Below, piece after piece: positions 34,970-45,520 of a stretch of 64,000 nucleotides of DNA. The notes beneath the pieces are model-generated. The model had not been told where the DNA came from. It made no database searches and worked only from the letters and a program-made list of their open reading frames with translations. Origin of the DNA: Morella rubra (taxonomy: Eukaryota > Streptophyta > Magnoliopsida > Fagales > Myricaceae); the NCBI GenBank assembly GCA_003952965.2, contig CM025849.1, positions 18,253,568-18,317,567 of the forward strand. The letters are read 5' to 3'. Each line of letters starts with the position of its first letter. The first letter of the stretch is position 1. Made by a program: the position numbers and the translations under genes.

Positions 34970-35109
34970 TAAATTGTGCTTGATTTTCATATTAATATTT
35001 ATTATTGCATATGGACATGTTCTGATTTTGTGTTTAATTGCTCTCAGTTCGTTTCCTATTAAAATCATGCTTACTCCTTATGAAATTATTGCATGTATTC
35101 TTTTTGCAT

Positions 35110-35300
35110 GACATGTGTCAACACTTGGTAAAACAAGTGTCAGCACTTCTGGTATTTTCATGGCTGTTTCCACTGGAGAAGTATGTGTCGACCCATACAT
35201 TCATGTGTTGACACATAAGACTTCCTCCCGAGAGCCCCCTTTAAAATGCATTCGGAACATGTGCAATGTGTCGACACATTGAGCCAATGTGTCGACACAT
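35110..35300. repeat. Cluster of TGTGTCGACACA-type palindromes
   Basis: Six variants of TGTGTCGACACA lie within 190 bp. They include a perfect 16-bp palindrome AATGTGTCGACACATT at 35,265-35,280 and a 15-base copy at 35,286-35,300, with less perfect ones such as tgtgtcaacactt, gtgtcagcactt, tgtgtcgaccca and gtgttgacacat. They stand just upstream of the envelope-like frame. Conserved palindromic repeats in non-coding parts are known in Sireviruses, but this exact motif is only observed here. Confidence 0.8.
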
Positions 35301-35522
35301 CTTTCGGGTGCACTATTTCAAAAAACGGGAGGGACACATGTGGCATATTTATACTCTTTAGGGCAAAGGGGTCAGCACTTTATTTCTCCCCATCTCACAG
35401 AACTCATTTTCTCTCTCAAACGGCGCGAAATTCTCTCTGCCTCACATATTCTGTTTGCCCACTGCCTTATTCAAAAAGCCATCACCGATAGCCTTCAAAC
35501 TCCTCTCCCAGTCTCTGCCGAG

Positions 35523-36932
35523 ATGTCTTCTAGCCGCTCCAAGCGTCCTGCTCATCAAATGTCCTCCTCTGTCAGTTCAAGGACACAGAAGAAAGGGAGA
35601 AACACTGAAGAACCTACTCCTACTCCGGAGGCCCGCATTTACAGGTCAGGGCTTTGTAAGAATCGTTTTGTGCAAGATTTTAGGAAACAGGAAAGTTATT
35701 GCTGGACGTTGGGCAGATTTTCAGTGGTTTACTGCAAGTGGCTTTGATTTTAAGGAGATGTTTGAATATCAGGGATGAGGTGTTCTTGTGAATTTGAAAG
35801 TAGATTGCTATGTGTATTTGGTAAAGTTGGTTTATGCAAACTTTCAATATTCAATATTTGATGATGCCGACAACTATGTGAATGGAAAACAAATTGATTT
35901 GTCAGTTGCTTCATTGAATGCTTTGGCCTCTGCCCCTAATGATGGAAAGAAGTTCTTTGATGCCTATGGATGGATGGGTATGTCTGAAGTTCAGCCAATA
36001 GATATTCTTCAGGTTGTGTTTGGTAATCCAATCCTTAGTGAAGTGATTAGACCCACTGCTAGTGATCTGTCAATACATAGAAGGATTTTGCATCATATGG
36101 TTAGCAATATCATTTTGCTACGGACTGGGAAATTTGAGTACATCACATTCCTAGAATTGTTTGTTATGTACTGTCTGATCACTCGGACTCATATGAATCT
36201 TGGCCATCTCATGCTCAATCATATGAAAGCAGCCAATGAGAAGAAGAAACAAGGGCTCCCTTATGGGATGTTTTTCACTCACATGTTTCATGCCTTGAGG
36301 TTGATATGACTGGGGAAGTTAGAGAAAAATCCAAAGAATCTCAAGGAGTATAACAAGAAAACTCTTAGGTTGATGGGTTTTATGCAAAATGAGGATGGAG
36401 AATGGGTTAGGAAAGGTGTTGTGACACCTCAAAAAGAAGGAGCAAGGGGTTCTGAATTCTGAAGGAAGAGAGTGAAGATGAGGAAGAGGAAGCAACTGCA
36501 AGAATCAAAACACCTCCACCAATTGGATATTCCTCACGAAGGGCCGCTGGTAGTTCTCATGAGCCTCGGTTGAATTCCCTTGAAGCTTCCATGGATGAGA
36601 TAAAGGACAAACATAAGAAATTGGGCAAGAGTATGGAGGAATTGTTCACCTGTATGCAGACGGGGTTTGAAGATATTAAGAAGATACATGGTACTCATAC
36701 AGAGCGTTTTGGGACTCTTGCTAAGGATGTGAGGCAACTTAAACTTCAAGTCAACAACAGCATCCATGTGGCCAGTAATGTGATTCAAGATACTGTTAAT
36801 GAATTCAAAGCCACCTCTACTGAGCTCCAAACATTTGTGCAAAAATCATCTGAGGATGTTGTTCAGGCCACAGAAATGCAGATGGATTCTGATCGTAATC
36901 TTCGTCCTCATGTATCGAAGTGGACGTATTAG
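35523..36932 (+). pseudogene. Envelope-like ORF of the Sirevirus ('putative plant transposon protein' type)
   Basis: Starts at ATG 35,523 with a Ser/Arg-rich basic region (SSSRSKRPAHQ). After a frameshift near 35,650 it has RKVIAGRWADFQWF, then a folded domain with FFDAYGWMGMSEVQPIDI, NIILLRTGKFEYITFLELF and LGHLMLNHMKAANEKKKQGL followed by PYGMFFTHMF. After another shift come an acidic stretch and a C-terminal coiled coil (SLEASMDEIKDKHKKLGKSM onward). Stops at about 35,776 and 36,307 and the shifts inactivate it. No clear signal peptide is seen. The role of such ORFs in plants is unproven. Confidence 0.75.
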
Positions 36933-37076
36933 TTCTCCACGACTTGGATGGAATTGGCTGAAGAAATTTGAGATCGAGCATCCTCCTCCTCCTATCAAGA
37001 AACCCAAAAATTACCCTTGACCCTACTCCTCCTACCCTTGACCTTCCCCTTCTCCTATTTTTTGATGATGCCAAAG

Positions 37077-37091
37077 GGGGGGGGGGGGGGG
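37077..37091. repeat. Poly-G run
   Basis: About 15 consecutive G residues in the untranslated stretch between the envelope-like frame and the 3' LTR; exact length is unreliable in most sequencing. Confidence 0.8.
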
Positions 37092-37640
37092 AGAAATTAG
37101 TGACTATTCTGACATCCTAGCTTTTGTAGAGGACTTTCCATTTTGTACTTATCTTAGTTTGTCCTCTTCTGCTTGTATTTATTTGGTTGACTAAACACCT
37201 CGACTTACTTTATCTAGTGGATATCTTTGTTCATTTATATATGTTTCCATTAGATTATTTTATTATGCTCATCTCTGCTTATCTTCTAATGGTGATCATA
37301 AGGGATTTGGGAAGTGCTTATCTCTTTGCACTTAATGTGGACATTTGAGTTTTGCTTTACAGGTAGTATTCCTAACTTTCTTTTGGTTTCAATATTTGAA
37401 GTCTTGTGTTCTGATTGATAAATTTGAAGTTTGGGAAGTTTGGAGGATGTTTATAGAAGTGTTTTTACTTGCTTTTCAATTTTGGGAAACCTCCATTTAC
37501 AAAGGAAACTCTTGCAAAATTTTTGTAAAATCTTAAAGTCCTTTTTGCTAAAAATGTCATGAAAAACTCCTGCTTGTTCTCAGGGGGAGCTTTTCTATTT
37601 GTTAGCAAATTGTCATTTTTAAAATGATTTTGTCATAATA

Positions 37641-37654
37641 AAAAAGGAGGAGAT
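37641..37654 (+). promoter_or_regulatory. Polypurine tract (plus-strand primer) of the Sirevirus
   Basis: AAAAAGGAGGAGAT immediately precedes the TGTTAG start of the LTR, the expected place for second-strand priming. Confidence 0.8.
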
Positions 37655-38727
37655 TGTTAGCCCAAGGTTGTTTTGCAAACAATCCATAATTGATTTTGAT
37701 GATAACAAAAATATTAAGTTTTGAAGACTTTTAGATTTTACCTTGTCAATCCACTATTTTCTAAGATATTTTTTTAAAAGATTGAGGTTATCTCACAAAA
37801 ATATTTTTAAGTGCAGTTGAACACCATTACAAAAGTTGATAAAATCAATTTTTCATGCTGTAGGTGTTTAAAGATGAATTGGAGTGAAAATGACACTTGC
37901 AGTCTACTTCGGGATAATGAAGAGAAGTCGGACATTGCACTTCCGAGAGATCTTCCATATCAACTCATGCTGATTATGCGCTGACACATACCACGATTTT
38001 TTGCTGAAATCCTGGAATGTTGACAGCTTCCCTCCAACAACTCTTTTTAAAATCCCAGATGACCGTTGAAGTCAAAAGTGGTATAAATAGAAGAAGAAAA
38101 GAAGAAAACAACTCTCTTGTGATTTAAATTGAAATTACTCTACAACCTAACTTCTAGAGAGAGAAAGTGCCTTGAAGAAGAGAGAAGACTACTCATATTG
38201 AGAAAGCTTGTTATTCCCCTACAAAACTTCAGCTTTCTACATACTCTTGTCCTCTTGTGCACCTTTGTACTTTCCACTTGCTTCATACGGCTTTAAGAGC
38301 CAAATCGTTGACATTCCATTTGTACCCATTCTTTGTAAACACATGAGTGTTGGGTAAACACTTGTTTTACTTGTGAGAGTGAAGAAATCCCTTGGTTTTG
38401 AGGATTTGTGAAAGAGTTAAAGCGTGAGCTCAGAAAAATGCTTTGTAAAGGTTCCTTAGCACCCCGGAAGCTAAGGTGTATTACTATTTGAAGAATAGTG
38501 AAGGAAACCCAAGGAAGTAAATAGCCTTGGGGGTGGACGTAGGCAAGAGTTGGCCGAACCACCTAAAATACGGTGTCATCTCTCTAACTCTATCTCTTAT
38601 TTTTTCACGCTCATATCACTGCCCTTCTATGCTTTACTGTTATACTGCTCAAATTATTTTCAAAAAGGATTGCAAATTTATTAAAACCCAATTCACCCCC
38701 CCTCTTTGGTTGTTATTTAAACTTTCA
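37655..38727 (+). repeat. 3' LTR of the Sirevirus-type element (1073 bp)
   Basis: Starts TGTTAGCCCAAGG, contains the block ttgattttgatgataacaaa near its start and acccaattcacccc near its end, and ends ...ACTTTCA. Both blocks recur in the solo LTR at 49,755-51,057. It abuts the integrase of the Tork-like element with no spacer. Confidence 0.82.
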
Positions 38728-40735
38728 ATTTGGACTTTTCATCTTTGGGAATATGCACAAATGCTAAACACCCAAATACATGTAAATGATTGTAGGAAAC
38801 ATCCTTACCTGTCGAAACTCGATCTGGTACATCAAACTGTAGAGGAATGCAAGGTGTAAGATTCAATATATGAACAACTGTGTTTGACGCCTCACCCCAA
38901 AAGGATCTTGGCAAATTTGCTTGTGAAAGCAAACATCTCACTTTTTCAACTAGTGTTCTGTTCATCCTTTCAACTATGCCATTCAACTGAGGACTTTTCG
39001 GAGTAGTCTTTTGATGCCGAATTCCTTGTTGTCTGCATTGCTCATCAAAAGGACCAGAATACTCTCCCCCGTTATCTGTACAGATGCACCTCAGCTTCTT
39101 CCCAGTCTGTCTCTCAACTAGGGCTTGGAATTGTTTGAACACAGCTAACACTTGATCTTTTGTCTTCAAGAAATATACCAATAACTTTCTTGAATGATCA
39201 TCTATGAAGGTTACAAAATAACTCGAGTCACCAAGTGTTCTCGTCTTCATAGGGCCACATACATCTGAATGCACCAAATCCAATATCTCTGACTTTCTCA
39301 AAGGAGAGGAATTCTTGAAGGAGACTTTGTTCTGCTTCCCTGACAAACAATGACTGCACCTTTTCAGATGTGTATTTTTCAACCCAGATAGTAGACTTTT
39401 CTTCCCCAGTATAGCTAATCCTTTCTTACTCATGTGAGCAAGCCTCTTGTGCCATAGTTCTACTGTACCATCTACTTCCATCGCATTAACAAGGTCGTTG
39501 AAGATCTTTGCCTGCATAATGTACAACGCAGAGAGCTTCTTACCTCGAGCCACAACCATAGCACCCTTAGTAAACTTCCACTAGCTATCACTGAAAGTGT
39601 TGTAATACCCATCATCATCAAGTTGACCTGCAGAAATCAAGTTCAAACGAATGTCAAGGAATATGTTTCACATTTCTAAGAACCAATCTCGTGCCATTAT
39701 TCGTCTCCAGATACACATCTCCAATGCCAATGACTTTAACTAAGCCATCATTGCCCATCTTTACAGTTCTATAATCACCAAATCTATAGGATGTAAAGAA
39801 ATCCTTTCGAGATGTAGCATGAATGGAGGCACCACTGTCAATCAACCAACTGGTCTCATGGCATGCAATATTTATCACTTCATCTTCATAAATAATGAGG
39901 AAGTCTGCAGGAGTGGTGGTAGTAACTCTATCATCACCATCTTTGTCAGTCTCGTTCTTCATTTCATTCTCTTTCTCATCCTTGTATTCTTTTTTCAATT
40001 GCCTGCAATATTTCCTGATGTGTCCCTTTTTCCCGCAATGATAGCACTCAACATTACATTTGAGAACCTGTTGGACTTGTTTTTGCTTTCATCTCTGTTC
40101 TTCGGACCTTTGCTCTTGCTTCTCCCCCTCGTTTTTGTAACTAAGACTTCTGACTGTGAAGAGGATCCCTATGATTTTCTTCTCATCTCTTCGTTTAACA
40201 GACAACTCTTGGTCATATCCATTGTGATTACACCATCTGGAGCAGAGTTGGACAAAGAAGTTCTGAGCATCTCCCACGAGTCCGGTAATGAACCAAGCAA
40301 CCATAACCCTTGTATCTCATCATCAAACTTAATACCCATTCCAGCTAACTGATTAATAATTCATTGGAATGTATTCAGGTGATCAGATAAGGGAGTCCCA
40401 TCCTGGTATCTCAAAGCCATCATCTGCTTAATTAGAAACATCTTATTATTTCCAATTTTTCTAGCATATAACTATTCAAGCTTACTCCATAGAGTACGTG
40501 CATGTGTCTCCCCACTAATATGGTTCAAAACATTGTCATCTACCCACTGTTTGATATACCCACACACCTGTCGATGTAACAAAGTCCATTCTGCATCGGA
40601 CTTGTTAGCCGGTTTTTCAGTAGCAAACACCGGTAGATAATAATCTTTTACATAAAGAAGATCTTCTATTTTTCCCTTCCATATGTGATAATTTGAACCA
40701 TTGAGGTTAACCATTCTACTCATATTTGCTTCCAT
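38728..40735 (-). pseudogene. Tork-type gag-protease-integrase, broken
   Basis: ATG at 40,735 opens gag (MEANMSRMVNLNGSNYHIWK). Stops follow at LWSKLE* and TFQ*. The zinc knuckle CYHCGKKGHIRKYC is near 40.03 kb and the protease active site WLIDSGASIHAT near 39.84 kb. The gag-pre-integrase region has LWHKRLAHMSKKGL and then the C-x2-C pair in CSHCLSG. The integrase core has D in DLVHSDVCGP, D in ICTDNGGEYSG and E in NGIVERMNRTLVEKV. It ends at FGCLAFVHIPKDEKSK. All key residues are present but stops and truncation make it dead. Confidence 0.9.
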
Positions 40736-40770
40736 AACTCAAATTGTCAATCAAACAACTTGGCAACCAA

Positions 40771-40782
40771 GCTCTGATACCA
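40771..40782 (-). promoter_or_regulatory. Primer-binding site (initiator tRNA-Met)
   Basis: On the minus strand TGGTATCAGAGC lies three bases after the LTR end, matching the 3' end of plant initiator methionine tRNA as in most copia elements. Confidence 0.9.
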
Positions 40783-40785
40783 CTT

Positions 40786-41441
40786 TGTTGAGTGAGATAA
40801 CGACAAACAAACAGCGGAATAATTCTTCTCTCTAGATGAAAGCAAATAGAGCGTAATCTCAACAATTATACGTACTGAAAAATAATCTCAAGATAATCAA
40901 TCACACCAAGCCAGAACAACACAAACAATTTTTTACGTGGAAAACTTCCCCGGTGTGAGGAAGAAAAACCATGGGACCTAGTCCAGTCAAAATCTCCACT
41001 ATAAACCAAATAATGGGTACACAAAGTCTTCTCTAGTCACAACTAGAGGCTACAACTCAAATCTTCAAGATGATATCAATCTTGCAAATACAACGGAAAA
41101 ACAACGAAGAGAAAATACCAACAATCCGAGGTTACTGTTCGCGTGTACGAACCACTATTCTTGAGCTCAAAATCTGATCTTCACCGTTCAGATTATAGCC
41201 CCTTGTGTCATGAACGTCTCCTCCAAATTTCAGCTCGATCGACCACAGACGAAAAGAGATCTAGCCTTTAATGAAACTTGGGCGTAAAAGAGAAAAGCTC
41301 CCTTCTTTTCTTTCTCTTCTTTTAATCCGTACGTCTTAAAGAATTCATCCTTAGAGTTATAAGTTAAAACCCTAATGGACTTTGGGCCTTATTAAAGACC
41401 CCCATTGGGCTTTCCTTCACATAGAAGGAATAAACCCAACA
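40786..41441 (-). repeat. 5' LTR of the Tork-type element (656 bp)
   Basis: On plus it runs TGTTGAGTGAG ... AACCCAACA. It is closely similar along its whole length to the solo LTR at 47,379-48,031. Orientation follows the primer-binding site. Confidence 0.9.
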
Positions 41442-41671
41442 ATTTTCTTGTTGTAATCTTCTCCATCTCTTTCCTTATTTCTAACTCTTCAGTCCTCACA
41501 CTTTAGCGTCTCTGCCTCACTTTTTTTCTGTATATGTCTTCGCTTCTTTTCTGATTTCCCTTCTTCGTCTACCCATTACTGTTCACGCTCTTCTTTCCCA
41601 ATAAGCAGATCAATAATCCAGACAAACGTGAAGCACAGCTGAGTACAGTCCAGTAATCGCTACCCTTTTGA

Positions 41672-43343
41672 CGGTGATTCAACTGGTAATTACCTCACCC
41701 AGTCTAGTCGCTTCACTTCCTTTCTTCAAATTTGTTCTACTTTAGTTTGTATGGTTGAGCTTTTCCCTGAAGTCTTCCTACTTAGTGTTGGCGTTTAGTT
41801 GTGGTAGTTTGCAAAGGAATTGGTTATGGTTTTTTTATTGAAGGTGTTAGGATTAAGGTTAGGGGTCTTGGGGGGGTATTTTTACAGGGGATCTGATGCC
41901 TGATTCGGGGAGAGATCAAAAGTCCAGCTGCAGGTAAAAAATTCCAAAAATACTCACCATATTTGTTTTCAACTTATATCGAAGGAGTTTATTTGTAGTA
42001 GACAAAGACTTAAAGTCATCAAATGTCGAGCCAATGTGGGCTTATTCTTTGAAATTTCTGGGGAAAAGATATTAAAATCTGAAGGTTTTGAACGTCTGAA
42101 ATTATAATTCCTCAATCCCATTGGTGACAGCTGGTGTTCGTGTCTCTTCTTAAATTTGGAGCTGCTTGCATATATATATATATAGTACAGAGTTTCTGCC
42201 ATGGTAGGGACTATTTCTGCCCCTCAGCTACAGCAGTTTATGGCGCTGTCGTAATGGTTTATTCTTTCTTCTCCGCTTATATTTATTTTTTGTTCTCTTC
42301 TTGAGTCTCAGCGTTCTATATGGATATGTGTTTTTACTGTTACTTTTTTCTTTCCTCCAAGCTATATTTAAGGTTTTAAGGCTTAGGATTCAGCACAATA
42401 AATAAATACACGAGGAATATATTGCATGTATATATATTGTGGTGAAACTCTAAACTTCCTGTGAAAAATGAAACAAAAGGTGGAGATGGCAAGATTAGAG
42501 AAGAGGGTCGACACAGAGGAGGAGGAGGAGGAGTACCAAGAGCAGTTAGAGAAAGCGGCAACTGCTCAGTTGTTAGTAGCGATGCTTATTACTACTGTGA
42601 CCTTTGCAGCAGGCATTACCATGCCTGGTGGTTTCGTAGGTAAGGACGCCAGCACACCCCCAAGCTCACACCCAGGCTCTGCGATACTAAGGAATAGTGC
42701 TGCTTTTATGGCATTTGTTATTTTTGATAACATCATGGTATTCTCCAGTTCCGCTGTCTTAATTCACCTACTAGTGCCATTGCTACGTATAAATGAATCG
42801 CGTGCCAAATTTTCAATGGTGGCTTGGTTGTTAATTTTGCTGTCGATGGTAACAATGGTGGTGGCATTTGTCACAGGTTCGTTTGTTGCGTTAGAGCATA
42901 CCTCAGGTCTTGCCATTGCCTCTTGTATCATTGGATTATCTTTCATTCCCATCCTCTTCTTGATAGTTTTTAAGTTTTGTAGTTATTTTAATTAACATGT
43001 TGTAGCTTTAAAAGACGAGGTTTAAGATTCAATTTACAAAATGTTCCAGCATTTAGTTTCTAACTACTTGAGCAGGATAAATCTCACTTAACATTAATTT
43101 AGTGTGGTTGTTTGAATAGATTTTTTTAGTAGGTTCCTCTAGGGGCTACCACATGTCGATGTATTGAAGGGATAAGTGCACTTTAAATCCTCCAATTATA
43201 AGGATCTTGACACTTTGCACTATCTGTTATAATTTAACGGAAATTAATTTTTAACTTTTAAAATTGCAATTTTACCCCATAAAACTGGTCAATGTCAAAA
43301 AATTATGCAAGATAAAAAGGACATTTGCGCGCCAAAAAATTAA
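41672..43343 (+). repeat. Tandem segmental duplication, copy 1
   Basis: Similarity to copy 2 begins at cggtgattcaactggtaatt (41,672 and 46,903). It runs through the PGG gene and ends near gacatttgcgcgc (43,320 and 49,118). Copy 1 lacks the LTR that sits in copy 2. Confidence 0.85.
42468..42995 (+). CDS. Short PGG-domain membrane protein, copy 1
   Basis: 175 residues from ATG 42,468. An acidic start (EEEEEEYQEQLEKAATAQL) leads into the PGG domain: TM1 with ITTVTFAAGITMPGGF near 40-56, TM2 AFMAFVIFDNIMVFSSSAVL, TM3 FSMVAWLLILLSMVTMVVAF and TM4 LAIASCIIGLSFIPILFLIV. In plants this domain normally forms the C-terminus of ankyrin-repeat membrane proteins (ACD6/ITN1 type, in defence and stress). 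Here no ankyrin repeats are found upstream, so it is either a truncated relic with a new start or the last exon of a gene whose earlier exons were lost. The frame is intact to TAA at 42,993. An insertion before the acidic run brings the ATG into frame, unlike copy 2. Confidence 0.75.
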   Translation: MKQKVEMARLEKRVDTEEEEEEYQEQLEKAATAQLLVAMLITTVTFAAGITMPGGFVGKDASTPPSSHPGSAILRNSAAFMAFVIFDNIMVFSSSAVLIHLLVPLLRINESRAKFSMVAWLLILLSMVTMVVAFVTGSFVALEHTSGLAIASCIIGLSFIPILFLIVFKFCSYFN

Positions 43344-43399
43344 TAACAAAAACAGTTTGATTGTTCAATGGAGATACGAGAGATCAGATGCTTTTCTAA

Positions 43400-43620
43400 G
43401 GCACATGCAATAGGAAGTGACCCACCATCTGTCGCGGGGTTCTTGACTTGGAAGAGCTTGGTGCATGCTCTCTCACTCTCATGAGTCTATGGAAGTCTTT
43501 GTTTTGTTTTGTTTTATTATTCTGCTCAGTACTTCGTTAATTCTGAACCACAATCCTATGATTGACGCACGTTTTGGTAGCTAGAGTTAACGTTGAGGCA
43601 GCTACCAATCAGAACGTTAT
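43400..43620. other. No gene seen between duplication copy 1 and the repeat-rich stretch
   Basis: Only T-rich and mixed sequence. Confidence 0.4.
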
Positions 43621-44830
43621 TACAGCCTCCAATATATGTCATGACTACAACAAACGTCATTCTTTACGGTTTCGTCCGTGTCAAAAAATATAACATCTCA
43701 AAACATCTTTAGGAAAAATAAAGATTCCATCCCAAAAGATTCTTTTGGGATGGATTGAGTCTGTCACGACGGCCGTTCCAATATCCATGTTTCAATAAGT
43801 TTTTTAGGAACGAAAAAAATCATTCCTTCCGAAAAGGTAATATTTTAAGGACGAATTTTATATGGTCTCCAAAAAATTTACTTTTTGGGATAGACGAAAC
43901 CGTCCCAAAAAGTGTCACATGGTTTTGCATAATACTCACTCTCTGTCTCGACATACACTGACCATTTCGTTCTTGAGCATTCGCAAGGGTTCAAACAGAG
44001 GCAAGTGAAGCTCTATACTGCTAGAATGAAGTGAGAAACTATTCATTAGTGTGAGAACATTATCAAATAAGGAGATTGGATCCATGTATCTCGAGCCAAT
44101 GATAATATTAATGAGCATCAGAACCAATTTTTTGATGTAATGGGAACAGAGTTTTTATTTTTTTAAAATATACAAATAAATACAATTTGTTATAAAAAAA
44201 AACAATTAGATCTATAATAAACAAATGAAGATTGCTCAAATAATTAATTTTTATCTTAATTTTTGTGTCATATACGTGCAAGGTTTTAATTTGTCTCTTT
44301 ACAACAGTGTATTTCAATTTTTATATTAGATAAAAGCTTTAATATTATGACATTTTATAGTGTATCTCTTCATCTCTTAAAATAAAACTCTGATTCATTT
44401 GTGATTGTATATAATTAGTTCTGGGAAAAAACTCTGATTCATATGTGGTTGTATAGAATTAGTTTTCTAATGCTCAGGACAATACATGTTGCATAGATGA
44501 AATACATTGAACTTGCATTTGGGCGAAAAGGGGTGATATTCGAGCACCTAGAGTCGTACCAAACTAAGGAAGATTATGAGAAAATTAAAAAAAGATGAAA
44601 GTGAGAAAGGAGGAACAGAGGAAGAAAATAAAAAGTTGCACAAAAAAAAAAAGTTGATTGTTTGGGATGAAATTGGGTGCTGTCCCAAAAAAGAGGACTT
44701 TAAAGAATAAATTTGTCCATCCCTAAAACTTCATTCGAACACACACTAAACCTTAGAACATTTAGGAATTTATTGGGACGAAAGTTTGTTGCGTCCCAAG
44801 AAAAAAACGTTCGAACGCTTATCACTTACC

Positions 44831-45185
44831 GTTCAAACGAGGTTGAATGAAAATTAAAAAATTAAGCACCTAAATTACCTCATTTTTTCCGTTGGAATGC
44901 TTTTAAATACCATTCGAACGAGATTTGAATGAAAAAAAAAAATTAAGCACCAAAACTACCCTTTTTTTCTGCTAAAACACTTTTAAAGACCCTTTTCCAT
45001 TGGAACACTTTTAAATACTATTCGAATGAGATTTGAATTAAAATAAAAAATTAAGCACCAAAACTACCCCCTTTTTTTCTGCTAAAACACTTTTAAAGAC
45101 CGTTCGAACCAGGTTTGAATTACATAAAAAATTAAGTGCTAAAATTACCCCCTTTTTCCATTGGAACGCTTTTAAATACTCTTCG
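44831..45185. repeat. Diverged tandem repeats with (g/a)ttcgaacgag and cttttaaata blocks
   Basis: The block (g/a)ttcgaa(c/t)ga..ttgaat..aaattaagcacc.aaa.tacc starts at about 44,831, 44,912, 45,020 and 45,102, giving spacings of about 81, 108 and 82 bp. Confidence 0.7.
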
Positions 45186-45192
45186 GAATGCC

Positions 45193-45328
45193 TAGAAGAA
45201 GAAGAAAAAGGAGAAGGAGGAGGAGGAGGAGAAGAAGAAGAAGGAGAAGGAAAGAGAAGTAGAAGGAGAAGGAAAGAGGAAAGAGAAGAAAAAGAAGAAG
45301 AAGGAGGAGGGAGAAGGAGAAGAAGAGT
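45193..45328. repeat. Nearly pure purine tract (GAA/GGA)n of about 135 bp
   Basis: All A and G on the plus strand except one T near 45,260. The Ser/Leu/Phe/Pro-rich frames on the minus strand are products of this tract, not genes. Confidence 0.9.
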
Positions 45329-45520
45329 ATGTAAAAGCATTCCAACGATTTCCGTTGGATGTAACGCTCGAAGGATTGAAATATGACCATCCTGAAAAGG
45401 TACTTTTGGGGACGGAACAAATTTTCTGTTCAAAAAAATCTTTGTAATGGACTTGTTGGGACAGCTTGTGCAATAGAGGAAATTCATCCCAAAAAACCAA
45501 TAATTTTGTAATGACAAGAT

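Larger units (their letters stand above)
33495..38727 (+). mobile_element. Sirevirus-type Ty1/copia retrotransposon, 5'-truncated and decayed
   Basis: In order on plus: reverse transcriptase and RNase H (33.5-34.97 kb), a cluster of GTCGAC palindromes, an envelope-like ORF (35.5-36.9 kb), a poly-G run, a purine tract and a 3' LTR. A reading frame after pol of envelope-like type is a Sirevirus feature. The 5' LTR, gag, protease and integrase are missing; the left side joins CACTA sequence at about 33.41-33.49 kb. Confidence 0.8.
38728..41441 (-). mobile_element. Tork/Tnt1-type Ty1/copia retrotransposon, truncated after integrase
   Basis: Minus-strand order: 5' LTR (41,441-40,786), primer-binding site, gag, zinc knuckle, protease, integrase. 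It stops abruptly inside the integrase C-terminal region at 38,728, where the Sirevirus LTR begins. Reverse transcriptase, RNase H and 3' LTR are absent. Confidence 0.88.
43630..45520. mobile_element. Possible non-autonomous DNA transposon with cgtcccaaaa repeats
   Basis: Both sides carry repeated short motifs of the type cgtcccaaaa or gggacg (43.72-43.92 kb and 44.69-44.79, 45.40-45.50 kb), as in CACTA subterminal regions. Left 'gtcatgactacaacaaacg' and the reverse complement of the right 'ccaataattttgtaatgac' are loosely inverted. There is no transposase; ends are unproven. Confidence 0.3.

Noticed and set aside
36534-37074. Minus-strand frames opposite the envelope-like ORF
   Set aside because: Antisense to the coiled-coil part of the plus-strand frame, with no supporting motif.
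39819-40352. 177-codon plus-strand frame over the copia gag/protease region
   Set aside because: Antisense to clear zinc-knuckle and protease motifs on minus; hydrophobic by chance.
33495-41441. One single large retrotransposon spanning both copia segments
   Set aside because: The two pol segments are on opposite strands, belong to different copia lineages and have different LTRs.
45038-45517. Leu/Ser/Phe/Pro-rich minus-strand reading frames
   Set aside because: They are translations of the purine tract complement and have no independent coding evidence.
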